Notes: generated from the sequence alone by a model not told the origin. DNA of 64,000 bases from Verrucomicrobiota bacterium (GCA_023399155.1 JAEWQP010000011.1:124001-188000); one strand, 5' to 3'; counted from the first letter of the stretch, positions 1 to 8,658 are shown. A program made the numbers and translations.

Positions 1-913
1 CCGTCACGGGCTGGTTCGCGTCACCATGGGCGAGCCAGCTCAACATCCCGGGGATCGCGGGCCCGCGGGTCGTGCCGGTCTCCGCATCGACCCAGCCAAA
101 GAGGTGCAGCGGCGCATTTCCGCCGGATTCCCAGTGACCTTCCATGGCCGCGAGCTTGGCTGGCTGGTTCTTCGCCACGCCCACCGCGCTCGCGTGCCCG
201 GTGACAAGCGTGAGCGCCGAGGCGATGAGCGAGACGATCACGCCGATCTTCACGGAGGCGCGGGCAAACTCCTGGTGCTTGCGACGCAGCAGGTAGAACG
301 CGCCCACGCTCACCATCAGCCAGGCGCCCGCCTGCCAGCAGCCCACCACGGTGTGGCCGAGCCGCTCCATCGACGACGGGTTGAACACCATCTCCCAGAA
401 ATGGGTGATCTCGGCGCGCGCCTCCATGCCCTCGCCGACGATGTGGAACCCCGCGGGCGTCTGCATCCAGGAATTGGCGACAATGATCCAGATGGCGGAG
501 AAATGGGCTCCGAATGCGACCATGCAGGTGGCAAAGAAGTGCATCTTCCGCCCCACCTTGTCCCAGCCGAAGAGCAGCACGGCGAGAAACCCAGACTCGA
601 GGAAGAAGGCGAAGATCCCCTCGGCGGCGAGGGCGCTGCCAAAGACATCGCCGACATAGCGCGAGTAGGTTGCCCAGTTCGTGCCAAACTCGAACTCCAG
701 CACGATCCCCGTGGCCACGCCGATGGCGAAGGTGAGTGCGAACACCCGGGTCCAGAACCGCGCCATCTGGTGGTAGAGCGGCTTCTTGGTCGTGAGCCAG
801 AGCCCCTCGATCACGACCAGGAGCAGCCCGAGTCCGATGCTCAGCGGCGGGTAGATGTAGTGAAACGCAGTCGTGAACGCGAACTGCAGGCGGGCGAGGA
901 TCTCGACGGACAT
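1..913 (-). CDS. cydA: cytochrome bd ubiquinol oxidase subunit I, partial (3' end off the window)
   Basis: Reading the minus strand from the ATG at 911-913 gives about 304 residues, open to the window edge. The start resembles CydA: a conserved His at about residue 19 (FHYIYPPL), which in this family ligates heme b595, followed by a GIVLEFEFGTNW segment and the GHTVVGCWQAGAWLM helix, whose His corresponds to the heme b558 ligand of the family. Several long hydrophobic helices are visible. The enzyme oxidises quinol and reduces oxygen in the inner membrane with high oxygen affinity. The C-terminal part and any cydB are beyond the left edge. With the caa3 oxidase at 18-27 kb the organism would have two terminal oxidases. 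Confidence 0.95.
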   Translation of the reverse strand, partial: MSVEILARLQFAFTTAFHYIYPPLSIGLGLLLVVIEGLWLTTKKPLYHQMARFWTRVFALTFAIGVATGIVLEFEFGTNWATYSRYVGDVFGSALAAEGIFAFFLESGFLAVLLFGWDKVGRKMHFFATCMVAFGAHFSAIWIIVANSWMQTPAGFHIVGEGMEARAEITHFWEMVFNPSSMERLGHTVVGCWQAGAWLMVSVGAFYLLRRKHQEFARASVKIGVIVSLIASALTLVTGHASAVGVAKNQPAKLAAMEGHWESGGNAPLHLFGWVDAETGTTRGPAIPGMLSWLAHGDANQPVT

Positions 914-1100
914 GGGATGTGGACGAAACGGCCGAACGGGCCGGGCCCGCTATGTTGCGCGCGTGGCCGCCCCCTGCGAGCGGGCACCCGTGTTCTGCGG
1001 ACCGGTATGGGCGCACCTCATGGCGCGAATCAGTCGGGCTGCTCGATCGAGCCGGACGGGGCGAGGCGGGCCCGATGCGTGGTGGGCGCGGCGGGGGAGC

Positions 1101-1163
1101 GGGAGAAGGCAGGAGAACGAGAAAGAGAAAGAGAAAGAGAACGAGAACGAGGGGGAGGGGGAG
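1101..1163. repeat. purine-only GAGAAA/GAGAAC degenerate tandem repeat
   Basis: About 60 bases of almost pure purine built from GAGAAA, GAGAAC and GAGGGG units, lying in the 341-base gap between the DUF2721 gene and cydA. A related unit occurs on the opposite strand at 20575-20605, so this is probably one copy of a genome-wide simple repeat family. Apart from this repeat and the hairpin at 1189-1213, nothing else is recognisable in the gap. Confidence 0.6.
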
Positions 1164-1188
1164 ACCTCTTGGGCGCGGAGGCGCAACG

Positions 1189-1213
1189 GGGCGAGCGCAC
1201 GGGGCGCTCGCCC
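1189..1213 (-). terminator. GC-rich hairpin downstream of the DUF2721 gene
   Basis: A perfect 10-base inverted repeat (GGGCGAGCGC / GCGCTCGCCC) with a 5-base loop. It lies about 40 bases after the stop codon of the minus-strand gene ending at 1255. There is no T run, so an intrinsic terminator is likely but not proven. Confidence 0.5.
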
Positions 1214-1254
1214 GCACGTGTCTCGTTCTCGATGGAGTCGAGGGGTGCCGCGCG

Positions 1255-1731
1255 CTACAAGATGTGGACTGTATCGGCCTCGGGGCCGATCGCGCGTTGT
1301 ACCTCGGCGTTGAGCGCCGCGAGCGAGACCCACAGGTCCGCGACGAAGGCGGCGAGACCGCCGAGCATCAGGGCGATGCTCAGGAAAAACACGCCGAGGA
1401 TCACCGCGGGAAGGTTCAGGCCCGCCAGCGCGGTGAGAAAGATCAGCATGATCAGCAACCCGGCCACGACCATGCTTCCAACCACGAGCGTCATGGCCAG
1501 GCGCATGAGCTTGGCGCGACGGAACAGGATCTTCAACTGACGCTCGACGTGCCGGCGTTCCTCGTCCTTGGCCTGCCGGGCCAGGCCGGCAAGGCTTCGC
1601 GTCCGGTCGACGATGCGCCCCATGCGATTGGTCATGGAGATGACGAGGGCGCCGAGGCCGGAGATCAGGATGACCGGCGTGATCGAGAGTTGGATCTCAG
1701 GCGGGATTGAAACCAGGGCGAGGGGAGGCAT
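1255..1731 (-). CDS. DUF2721 family membrane protein
   Basis: A 158-residue protein, started at the ATG at 1729-1731 because the longer upstream frame is Arg-rich and looks non-coding. It has an N-terminal hydrophobic segment (about 10-33), a central basic, charged stretch (about 34-75, including NRMGRIVDRTRSL), then two close transmembrane helices (about 80-102 and 107-130). This layout matches DUF2721, a family of small bacterial membrane proteins of unknown function. It sits between a small membrane protein gene and cydA, all on the same strand, but a hairpin separates it from cydA. Confidence 0.8.
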   Translation of the reverse strand: MPPLALVSIPPEIQLSITPVILISGLGALVISMTNRMGRIVDRTRSLAGLARQAKDEERRHVERQLKILFRRAKLMRLAMTLVVGSMVVAGLLIMLIFLTALAGLNLPAVILGVFFLSIALMLGGLAAFVADLWVSLAALNAEVQRAIGPEADTVHIL

Positions 1732-1757
1732 GAGTCTGGGTGAATGGGTGGCGGGGC

Positions 1758-2015
1758 TCAGAGATCGGCCGCGGCACCAGCCCCGGCCAGCAGAGCACTG
1801 GCAAACAGCATCGCCACCAGAACCATCAGGCCCAGGCCGAAGAGAATGGCGAGCCAGAGCAGGGCCGCGCGGCAGAAGTTGCGGCGCCCGACATTTCCGT
1901 CGGTGAAGGCCCACACGAAATACATCGCGATCCCGATCAGCGGCAGGCCTAGGACGAAGATGGTCAGAAACCATTCACCCGTGGTCAGGGGCCGGTTGTT
2001 GTCGGAATCGTCCAT
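1758..2015 (-). CDS. small two-helix membrane protein, unknown function
   Basis: An 85-residue protein beginning MDDSDNNRPLTTGEW, with two hydrophobic helices (about 13-34 and 49-79) separated by a short charged loop (TDGNVGRRNF). I do not recognise a named family; the TTGEWF...GLPLIGI start is of a kind I associate with small Verrucomicrobia membrane proteins. The ATG at 2013-2015 fits the hydrophobicity pattern, while the frame upstream has no membrane character. It lies 26 bases before the DUF2721 gene on the same strand, so the two may be co-transcribed. Confidence 0.6.
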   Translation of the reverse strand: MDDSDNNRPLTTGEWFLTIFVLGLPLIGIAMYFVWAFTDGNVGRRNFCRAALLWLAILFGLGLMVLVAMLFASALLAGAGAAADL

Positions 2016-2163
2016 GGCATCATGCCCGTGCGGGGCGCAGGGGAGGGAAGGAGCCTCGGCCCGGTTTTGCGAGGTCGAATGGCGCCCCGAGTGCGCGCTC
2101 CCCGAGGGCCGACGGCATGAGTCCTGCCTCAGAGCGGTTGCACCCGGCGGGAATCCTGCCATC

Positions 2164-2179
2164 GTGAGCGCATGCTCAC
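2164..2179. promoter_or_regulatory. inverted repeat over the start codon of the lipoprotein gene
   Basis: GTGAGC-GCAT-GCTCAC, a 6-base stem with a 4-base loop that contains the first two bases of the candidate ATG at 2172. If this start is used, the hairpin would partly hide it in the mRNA. It could be chance in GC-rich DNA. Confidence 0.25.
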
Positions 2180-2870
2180 GCGTCTTCCTGCCCCGTTGAT
2201 GAGGTGGAGTATGTGCCTCGGCGTGCTTGCGCTCGGTGGATTCGCCGGAGGTTGTGCGACGACGACCAGCGTCAAGATTGATGCAGCGGCCAACCCGGCT
2301 GCGGCCGACGGATACGGCTATGCGATCGCGAGCCGCGACCCGGGTCGCACCCACGATGCGCGCTTCGCCGGCGTTGTCGAACACGTGCATGTCGCCCTGG
2401 CATCGCGCGGGATGTTCGAGGCACCGGATCCCGCCCGCGCGGATGTGATCATCGAGGTCGATTACGGTGAGCATCCGCCGCAGACGCGCGTCACGACCGT
2501 GTCCCAGCCCGTGATGGTGCAGCCGACCATGGGCGGAGGGTATCCACCCGGAGGGTACCCTGGCGGCTACCCCGGGTCCAACATCGACCCGGTCACGGGC
2601 ATGCCGCGCTCGCAGGTCGTGATGGTCCAGACCCAGCGTGTTACGTATACGACCGAAAAGTACATCCGGATCCGCGCCACGGAAAACCCCAAGCTGAAGC
2701 GCCGCGGCGATCCGCCGCCCGAGCAGGTCTGGGCGGTCGAGGCAACACTCGAGGATGAGTCGACGAACTTCGAGGCGGCCCTGCCGGCGATGATCGATGC
2801 GGCGATCGAGTACATCGGCCAGAACACGGGCGGCCAGGTGACGGTCAAGGTGCAGCTGCCCTCCTCGTGA
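2172..2870 (+). CDS. outer-membrane-type lipoprotein, DUF4136-like
   Basis: A 232-residue protein with a signal peptide and a lipobox (LGGFAGGC, Cys at about 28), so the mature protein should be lipid-anchored. The body contains a Gly/Pro/Tyr-rich loop (GGYPPGGYPGGYPG, about 117-135) flanked by beta-strand-like segments (about 45-110 and 150-220), reminiscent of DUF4136 lipoproteins. Function is unknown. Internal ATGs at 2199 and 2211 would also leave a complete lipoprotein signal and are possible starts. It is transcribed divergently from the small membrane protein gene and followed by a hairpin at 2876-2895. Confidence 0.75.
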   Translation: MLTRLPAPLMRWSMCLGVLALGGFAGGCATTTSVKIDAAANPAAADGYGYAIASRDPGRTHDARFAGVVEHVHVALASRGMFEAPDPARADVIIEVDYGEHPPQTRVTTVSQPVMVQPTMGGGYPPGGYPGGYPGSNIDPVTGMPRSQVVMVQTQRVTYTTEKYIRIRATENPKLKRRGDPPPEQVWAVEATLEDESTNFEAALPAMIDAAIEYIGQNTGGQVTVKVQLPSS

Positions 2871-2875
2871 GCCGC

Positions 2876-2895
2876 GGCCGGGCGGTCGCCCGGCC
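2876..2895 (+). terminator. hairpin after the lipoprotein gene
   Basis: GGCCGGGCG and CGCCCGGCC arms separated by two bases (effective loop four), starting 6 bases after the stop codon. No T tract follows. Confidence 0.4.
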
Positions 2896-3024
2896 TGCAT
2901 CGATTCCAACGGCCCGGCGTTGCCTGCGGGTTGGCGCATCCTGCTTTTGCGTAACCACCGCGCGCTGGGCGCATCTCCGGACACAGCTGCCGGGCCCGCA
3001 CGCGGGCCGGGCGGCGAACCACCC

Positions 3025-4860
3025 ATGCGCCCGATCCCCACGCTCATCCTGCTTTGCCTGCACCTTGTCCCGGTTGCCTGGGCCGGGCATTCCGGGCCCA
3101 TCGCGGCTCCGACCGAAGGATTCGGGGCGCCGGGACCGCACCCAGTCGCCACCCACAGTTTCCCCAGTCCGCGTTTCGCCGGGCATGCGGTGACCGTCTA
3201 TGCGCCCGCGGAGCCCGGCGGGCCGCGCCCGACGTGGTTTTTCTGCCACGGCTTCGGCGGCAATCGGGTCGCCTTCTACGATCCGCTTCTGCGCCACCTC
3301 GCCAGCCACGGCTGGCCTGTCGTGTTCTCGCCCTATCCGACCACGGGCACGATCGAAAGCCACTACGAGGAGTTGTTTGCCGGTTTCGTCGAGGCGGCGG
3401 ATCGGTATCCGGAAATCATAGACACGAGCAGGGTGGGCTTTGCCGGCCATTCGTTCGGGGGCGGGGCCGCGCCGGCCCTGCTCCTGCGCGCGTTTCGCGA
3501 ACTGGGGTGGGGGCGTGACGCCCGCTGTCTCATGCCCATGGCGCCCTGGTTCGGCTTTCAGCTCACGGATGAGGACCTGGCCGGGTATCCCGCCGGCACC
3601 CAGGCGGTGGTGCAGGTCTACGAGGACGATGTCGTGAACGACCATCGCATGGCGATCGATGTGTTTCGCAGACTCGGCCTGCCGGCCGCCGACAAGGATT
3701 TCGTGCTCCTGCGCTCCGACGAGGTGGCGGGGTATGCCTACCAGAGCGGCCACAGTGTCCCGGCGCGTGGCGCCGACGACGCGCTATTCGAACGGGGCGT
3801 GCTGCGCGTCATCGCGGCGCTATCTGCGTCGTGCTTTGCCGACGACCCGGCGGGCCGCGCGATTGCCCTGGGCGGAGGCACGCCGGAACAGTGCGACATG
3901 GGGACTGATTCCGCGGGCCGCGCGTTGCGCGTGATGTCTGTCACGGACGACCCGATGCCCCGCTTCGCGCAGTCGCGCTTCGCGTATCCGTTTTCCTCGG
4001 CCGGAAATCCGCGCCGGGACTCGCCGCCCCCGGAACCTGCGGAGGCGCCTGCTCATCTCGTGAATCTCTCGGTGCGGGCCCGCTCGGAGCGCGGCGATCG
4101 CGTCCTGGTTGCCGGTGCGGTGCTATCCGGTTCCGGGGCCAAGTCGCTGCTGATCCGCGCGGTGGGTCCGGGTCTGGCTCGATTCGGGATTGGCGACCGG
4201 ATGCCTGATCCCCGGCTCGCCGTGTATCGCGGGCCCGCCTTTGATTTGGGAAACGACACCTGGGAAGCCGCGCCCAACTTCGATGTCGTGCAAGTCTCCG
4301 GTCGGGAGAGCGGAGCTTTCGATCTCGCCAGCGCCAGCGCAGACGCGGCGCTGTGCCGGTCGTTCGACCCGGGCGTGCTTACGGCCCACGCGGTCGCGGC
4401 GACGGGTGGACCGGGTGTGGTGCTTATTGAACTTTACGATGCCGATCTCGGCGCGTCATCGCGCCTGGTCAACCTCTCCGGGAGGGCTTTCGTCGAGTCA
4501 GGTGAAAATCTGCTGATCGCTGGGCTCGTGATCCGCGGCGAGGGAACGGTGCGTGTGTTGGTGCGGGCGGTCGGTCCGACACTGGCCGAACTTGAGGTTT
4601 CCGAGGTCCTGCCGGATCCGCGGCTCACGCTGCACGCCGGGGACGGGAGCGTGCTGGCGGAAAATGACGACTGGCAGCGAGGGACGGATGTCGCGCAGCT
4701 TTCAGCCGCGATGGCCGCCGTCGGCGCGTTTCCGCTTCCCGACGGCAGCAGCGACGCAGCCGTGGTTGTCGCGTTGCCCCCGGGCGTCTACACCGCGCAT
4801 GCCGCGGATACCGCCGGGCGTGCCGGAAACGTTCTCGTCGAGGTATACGTGTTGCCCTGA
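3025..4860 (+). CDS. secreted alpha/beta hydrolase with two C-terminal beta repeats
   Basis: A 611-residue protein. The ATG at 3025 is chosen because it directly precedes a signal peptide (about 1-20, cut near AWA-GHS). Residues about 45-300 form an alpha/beta hydrolase of the dienelactone-hydrolase/PET-hydrolase-like type: oxyanion-region FCHGFGGN at about 73-80 and nucleophile elbow GHSFGGG with Ser143; a His in SGHSVP at about 249 is a candidate catalytic His. The C-terminal half holds two copies of a VNLS-x-RA...LIRAVGP...PDPRL repeat (about 344-470 and 482-610), a beta-rich module I associate with secreted Opitutus-type proteins. The substrate is unknown; an ester is expected. Convergent with the GNAT gene, with a gap of only 10 bases. 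Confidence 0.8.
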   Translation: MRPIPTLILLCLHLVPVAWAGHSGPIAAPTEGFGAPGPHPVATHSFPSPRFAGHAVTVYAPAEPGGPRPTWFFCHGFGGNRVAFYDPLLRHLASHGWPVVFSPYPTTGTIESHYEELFAGFVEAADRYPEIIDTSRVGFAGHSFGGGAAPALLLRAFRELGWGRDARCLMPMAPWFGFQLTDEDLAGYPAGTQAVVQVYEDDVVNDHRMAIDVFRRLGLPAADKDFVLLRSDEVAGYAYQSGHSVPARGADDALFERGVLRVIAALSASCFADDPAGRAIALGGGTPEQCDMGTDSAGRALRVMSVTDDPMPRFAQSRFAYPFSSAGNPRRDSPPPEPAEAPAHLVNLSVRARSERGDRVLVAGAVLSGSGAKSLLIRAVGPGLARFGIGDRMPDPRLAVYRGPAFDLGNDTWEAAPNFDVVQVSGRESGAFDLASASADAALCRSFDPGVLTAHAVAATGGPGVVLIELYDADLGASSRLVNLSGRAFVESGENLLIAGLVIRGEGTVRVLVRAVGPTLAELEVSEVLPDPRLTLHAGDGSVLAENDDWQRGTDVAQLSAAMAAVGAFPLPDGSSDAAVVVALPPGVYTAHAADTAGRAGNVLVEVYVLP

Positions 4861-4870
4861 AGCCGCAGCC

Positions 4871-5146
4871 TCAGGTGCGGACTGGATGGCGCTCGAGGTA
4901 GCGCGCCGCGTAGGAACAGACCGGATCGATCGTGAGCTTCTCCGCCTGCGCAAACGCGACTGCGGCCTTCATGAGCGCCTCGGCGATGCCCCGGCCGCGG
5001 AGCTGCGGTGGCACGAAGGTGTGCGTGATCACCATCCGCCCGGGTGCGAGCGTGTAGTCGAGAACCGACTGGGCATCATCGATACACAGCGAGAACTGCG
5101 TTTCAGCGGGGCTGTGGCTGGCGGGTGGAAGCGGAGATGGGTTCAT
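4871..5146 (-). CDS. GNAT-like N-acetyltransferase (YjdJ/COG2388 type)
   Basis: A 91-residue protein. It has the short single-domain layout of the YjdJ group: a core strand ending in MVITHTFVPPQLRGRGIAEALM, where RGRGIA is the acetyl-CoA pyrophosphate loop, then a C-terminal DPVCSYAARYLERHP motif typical of this group. The acceptor is unknown. Its ATG overlaps the stop codon of the rhodanese gene (ATGA), so the two are probably translated together. Confidence 0.85.
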   Translation of the reverse strand: MNPSPLPPASHSPAETQFSLCIDDAQSVLDYTLAPGRMVITHTFVPPQLRGRGIAEALMKAAVAFAQAEKLTIDPVCSYAARYLERHPVRT

Positions 5147-5601
5147 GGGTGTGGCTCGGGGTGAGATTTCTGCGGTGCGGACGGCGAGGGCTGAACCGGT
5201 TGGTCGTGCGGCCGTGTGCGGTATCCCGCATCGACCCAGTCACTCAGACCGCCCGCATTGGCCACGCGGTAACCGTCGGCCTCGAGCAGTTCAGCCGCCT
5301 GTGCGGAACGGTTTCCCGTGCGGCAGTAGAGAATCAGCTCCACATCCTTGTTCGCCTCAAGAAAGGGCTTCCAGTGCTCACGCGGTCCGCGCAGGTCGCT
5401 CAGTGAGAGCGTGTGGGCGGTGGTGACGACGCCTGTGTCCTTCCACTCCGCGGGTTCCCGCACGTCGACCAGGACCGCCTTGCCCGTCTCCACGCGTGCC
5501 GCCGCCTTGTCGGGCGAGACGAGGGGGACCTCGGCCCGCGCGATCGAACTCGCTGCGGCTGCGAGGGCGAGCAGGGTGGTGAAGCGGCGAAGCGGCGACA
5601 T
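5143..5601 (-). CDS. exported rhodanese-domain protein
   Basis: A 152-residue protein with a signal peptide (about 1-23, ending ARA-E) followed by one rhodanese domain (about 28-130). The active-site loop is CRTGNRS with the catalytic Cys, preceded by the DVREPAEW motif. Periplasmic single-domain rhodaneses move sulfane sulfur or bind thiols; the substrate cannot be told from sequence. The ATG at 5599-5601 is chosen since it starts the signal peptide; the frame continues upstream without protein-like character. The gene couples by an ATGA overlap to the GNAT gene. Confidence 0.85.
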   Translation of the reverse strand: MSPLRRFTTLLALAAAASSIARAEVPLVSPDKAAARVETGKAVLVDVREPAEWKDTGVVTTAHTLSLSDLRGPREHWKPFLEANKDVELILYCRTGNRSAQAAELLEADGYRVANAGGLSDWVDAGYRTRPHDQPVQPSPSAPQKSHPEPHP

Positions 5602-5695
5602 GGTGCCCGCAAGGAACCACGCTTTTGCGCTTTCGCCAGCGCGATTGCACAGCGGCGGTGAGACGCCTCGGCGCGCGCGAGGCGCGCCCGCCCGC

Positions 5696-6166
5696 TCAAG
5701 CCGCCGGGATCGTGGACTCCAGCAGGCTCGCGAGTGCCGAGGCATCGCGACACGCGACGGCTCGCTCGATCCAATCGAGATGCCGTACGGTCTGCGTGAT
5801 GCGCCGCACCATCGCCATGTAGCCGCTATCCTCGTCGCGAGGGACGCCCACGAGAAAGACCAGACGGGCAAACTCGTTCGGCATGCCCCAATCCAGGCCT
5901 TCCTGAGACACCCCGACCGCGATGAGCAGTCGCTCCACGGCGTCCGTGCGCGCGTGGGGCATGGCGACACCGCCTCCGAGGTACGTGCGCGCGAGGTTCT
6001 CGCGCGACTCGACGGCCTCGACCAGGGCCGGGAGGTCGAGCACCCCGGGAACGGAGGTGAAGCACTGCGCGAGTTCACGAATCGCGCCGGAGGATGTGCG
6101 TGCCGTCAAGGGACACACGATCTGGCCCACGGGCCAGGCTGCGGCGGGTGTTTGCGTGACCTTCAT
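5696..6166 (-). CDS. PTS EIIA type-2 (fructose/nitrogen class) domain protein
   Basis: A 156-residue single-domain protein. The phosphorylated His lies in GGGVAMPHARTDAV at residue 71, the standard EIIA fructose/mannitol/Ntr motif. No EIIB or EIIC component is nearby, so a regulatory phosphoacceptor role is more likely than sugar uptake. In this family such orphan EIIA domains often work with a nitrogen-type phosphorelay; that role is inferred here. It stands alone, with 94 bases to the rhodanese gene downstream. Confidence 0.85.
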   Translation of the reverse strand: MKVTQTPAAAWPVGQIVCPLTARTSSGAIRELAQCFTSVPGVLDLPALVEAVESRENLARTYLGGGVAMPHARTDAVERLLIAVGVSQEGLDWGMPNEFARLVFLVGVPRDEDSGYMAMVRRITQTVRHLDWIERAVACRDASALASLLESTIPAA

Positions 6167-6256
6167 CGCTCATCGACTAGGGCCGACGGGGTCGCGACGC
6201 GCAAGGTGAATGGCGGGCGTGGTGTCCAGTTGGCCCGGGCGGACCATCCGCTGGCG

Positions 6257-7393
6257 TCAACCGCGGTCGACCGGCACGAGCGCGATATCGCGGCACTCCG
6301 CGCAACAGCCGGAGGCGTGGACGTAGGTCGCATGGCACCGCGGGCACCAGCCCCGCACCTGGGGATCGCGCATGTCGGGACCGGCGGTCAGCCCGGCTGG
6401 ATCCGCTCCCAGGGCCTCCGCCAACGAACACACCTGGGCGATCATGCGCGCCGCCGCGCGGGCGTAGATGTCGGCATCAACCGACCCCGCCTGGGGTGCA
6501 GGGGAGAGGTGCTGCCAGCGTCGCAGCGTCATCGCGAGCATCGCTTGTGCGGCGCGGGGCTTGAGCAGCAGGGCGCCGACGGTGGCGGGATGGGCCTGGC
6601 CGAGTGCGTCGCGTCCGAGGATGGAGCGGGCGCGGAAGGCCACGGGGAAACACGCCGCCATCAGCAGGGCTTTCCCGAGTCGTGTCAGCCAGGCGCCGGG
6701 CTCGAGCCGCGCGTGGGCGAGGGCATACGTCACGGCGATCGCGATTCCCGCGAGCACGCCTGTACCCAAAAAACCGATCAGGAGCCATTCCGAGACACGC
6801 TGCGTGATCACGACCGCGCCGGCCACGGTTGCGGCGAATCCGAGGGTGCACGCCCATTCCAGCGGGGCGCAGGCGCGCTCCACGCGCGCGAGACGGCGGC
6901 CGGCGATCTCGCGGGAGAAACGCAGGCGCAACCAGCGGTCCGCCAGTCCGCCCCGGCGTTCGGGCGGGGCGGAGCGCAGGGCGTTGAGCACGCGGGCCCA
7001 GAGCCGCGCCGACCGCGGCGAACCGCACGGGAGCATGCCCAGTCCGGCGCACCACACCACCGACTCGTCCGCACGGGCGGGACCGATCGCGCTCCACGGC
7101 ACGAACGGTCGCCGCCGCGGCGCGTTGTCCTCCTCGGGCGCCACGTCGAGCACGCCTTCGGCGACGGGCAGGATGTGCGGGATGCCCGTCACGAATGCGT
7201 GCGCGCGCACGTCCAGTGGATTGAGAAAAAGAAAACGGCCGCGGCTCATCTGCAGCAGGGACGAGGCCGGCCGAGGCAGGTAGCGTCCCCACCAGGCCGA
7301 ACGGAAGATCACCGCGCCATGGGGCACGACCTGGCAGCTCTCCATCACGTGGAGGGCGGCCAGGATGAGCAGCAATGCACCGTGATCGCTCAC
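6257..7393 (-). CDS. membrane protein with C-terminal zinc ribbon, unknown function
   Basis: A 378-residue protein starting at a GTG (7391-7393); an in-frame ATG follows 16 codons later. The N-terminal part has one hydrophobic segment and a conserved-looking AWWGRYLPRPASSL stretch. Two or three transmembrane helices cluster at about 185-225. The C-terminus holds a CPRC-x9-CCAEC cluster (about 350-370), the Cys spacing of a small zinc ribbon. I do not recognise a named family. The neighbouring minus-strand genes are an orphan PTS EIIA (downstream) and a DUF2167 protein (upstream, 43 bases away). Confidence 0.65.
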   Translation of the reverse strand: MSDHGALLLILAALHVMESCQVVPHGAVIFRSAWWGRYLPRPASSLLQMSRGRFLFLNPLDVRAHAFVTGIPHILPVAEGVLDVAPEEDNAPRRRPFVPWSAIGPARADESVVWCAGLGMLPCGSPRSARLWARVLNALRSAPPERRGGLADRWLRLRFSREIAGRRLARVERACAPLEWACTLGFAATVAGAVVITQRVSEWLLIGFLGTGVLAGIAIAVTYALAHARLEPGAWLTRLGKALLMAACFPVAFRARSILGRDALGQAHPATVGALLLKPRAAQAMLAMTLRRWQHLSPAPQAGSVDADIYARAAARMIAQVCSLAEALGADPAGLTAGPDMRDPQVRGWCPRCHATYVHASGCCAECRDIALVPVDRG

Positions 7394-7436
7394 GCGAACG
7401 GCGCGGGCGCGTTGAGCGGCGCGGCGGGGCGCGGCA

Positions 7437-8330
7437 TCAGGCCGGGGTCGTGGTGTCGTTGCGCTTGAACAGCTTCTTCAGCCACGCGCCGACCGCCACG
7501 ATGGGGATGATGATCAGCTTCCAGAGCTTGCCGAGCAGCCCGGACTTCACGGCGACGACGCCGGCGCCCGCGGTCATCAGGCCGATGAGGCCATACTCGG
7601 CGATCTTGTCGCCTTTTTTGAACTCGGCGTAGGTCTTGCCCGAATTGAACGCGTAACCGGAGACAAGCAGATCGCGTGTCGCCACGGCCGCGTTCGTGAC
7701 CTCCGTGGGATCGCCGACGACGATCACCTTCATCACGCCCTCGCGACCGAGAAGCCGGATGTTGTGATTGATCGAGATCGAACCGTCGCTGCTGCGGATG
7801 CGCGTGGCCCACTCGAGATTGTGGGTGGCCGTGTTGTAGGCAGGCGGCGTTTCCCAGCCGACGATCTCCAGCGTATCCAGGCCCTGCTCCTTGCGGCGCT
7901 TGTTGTCCATCGTCGCGCCTTCACGAAAGCCCTTGAGCAGGGCGTCGGCGTCGATCTTGTCCTTCTCATCGTCCTTGACGTATCCGGAATCGTCGTACTT
8001 GAAGACGACAAACCACGATTCGCCCTTCGGCGCGAGGAATCCCATCTCGTCGTTGGCGACGACGTTGCCCATGAGTTCGATCATGCGCTGGGTGCCGGCC
8101 TGGCCGGTGAAGATGAATCCCTCCGGGATGTTCACCGCCGCCTGGGAGCCGAGCGTGGCGCGCGTGGGACCCTGCATCCATTCGATCCCCGGGATCTGAG
8201 TGAGGTCAAAGACCTGCTCGTCCGCCGGCGCTTCCGGTCCCGCGGCCTCGGGGGCCGGGGTGTCGTCGGCCGTGAGGCCGGGAATCGCGAGGACCAGGGT
8301 CAGGAGCAGCGCGTGGGCTCGGAGTTTCAT
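7437..8330 (-). CDS. DUF2167 family membrane protein
   Basis: A 297-residue protein with a signal peptide (about 1-21), a periplasmic domain and C-terminal membrane helices (about 250-285). The segment GFLAPKGESWFVVFKYDDSGYVKDDEKDKIDADALL is the hallmark of DUF2167, a family sometimes linked to stress or host-contact regulons but of unproven function. The start at the ATG 8328-8330 gives the signal peptide directly; the longer frame upstream is not protein-like. The protein ends KRNDTTTPA. Confidence 0.85.
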   Translation of the reverse strand: MKLRAHALLLTLVLAIPGLTADDTPAPEAAGPEAPADEQVFDLTQIPGIEWMQGPTRATLGSQAAVNIPEGFIFTGQAGTQRMIELMGNVVANDEMGFLAPKGESWFVVFKYDDSGYVKDDEKDKIDADALLKGFREGATMDNKRRKEQGLDTLEIVGWETPPAYNTATHNLEWATRIRSSDGSISINHNIRLLGREGVMKVIVVGDPTEVTNAAVATRDLLVSGYAFNSGKTYAEFKKGDKIAEYGLIGLMTAGAGVVAVKSGLLGKLWKLIIIPIVAVGAWLKKLFKRNDTTTPA

Positions 8331-8582
8331 GGATAGGATGATTCCTGTAGGTATCGGAGCGCGAGGCGAGGGTGACGAGGTCCTTCCGCATCCGTATCCA
8401 TGAAAATGATGGAAAAGACGAGGGCGGCGCAGGCCCGCAACCCAAAGCGGAGTCCCGCGCCGCCTGTCCTCCGGGCGGGGAACCTTCACCCGTCCGCCCG
8501 GAAACCCGTGCCCGCTGTCCGACCTGGCGCCAGACGCCTCGAAAGTTTATCCACATACTCCTGACACATGCGGGAGCCGCAC

Positions 8583-8618
8583 GAGCCGCGGGGCACCGTT
8601 CACGATGTGCCGCGGCTC
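8583..8618 (-). terminator. GAGCCGCGG hairpin downstream of the TonB-like gene
   Basis: An imperfect inverted repeat (GAGCCGCGG..CAC with GTGCCGCGGCTC) about 40 bases beyond the minus-strand stop at 8659. A second small stem (CCCTGC / GCAGGG) lies between it and the stop. There is no T run. Otherwise the 328-base gap 8331-8658 shows nothing. Confidence 0.4.
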
Positions 8619-8658
8619 GGCCCGAGGCCTGGCCCTGCTGGCGTTTCCCGCAGGGGCG

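Noticed and set aside
26..1540. A 504-codon plus-strand frame at the left edge
   Set aside because: It overlaps cydA and the DUF2721 gene on the other strand and passes through the purine repeat; cydA motifs are decisive for the minus strand.
4800..4860. A PEP-CTERM sorting signal on the secreted hydrolase
   Set aside because: The C-terminus ends VLVEVYVLP, with no PEP motif, membrane helix or basic tail.
5348..7468. A 706-codon plus-strand frame
   Set aside because: It runs antisense across the rhodanese, EIIA and zinc-ribbon genes and ignores their boundaries.
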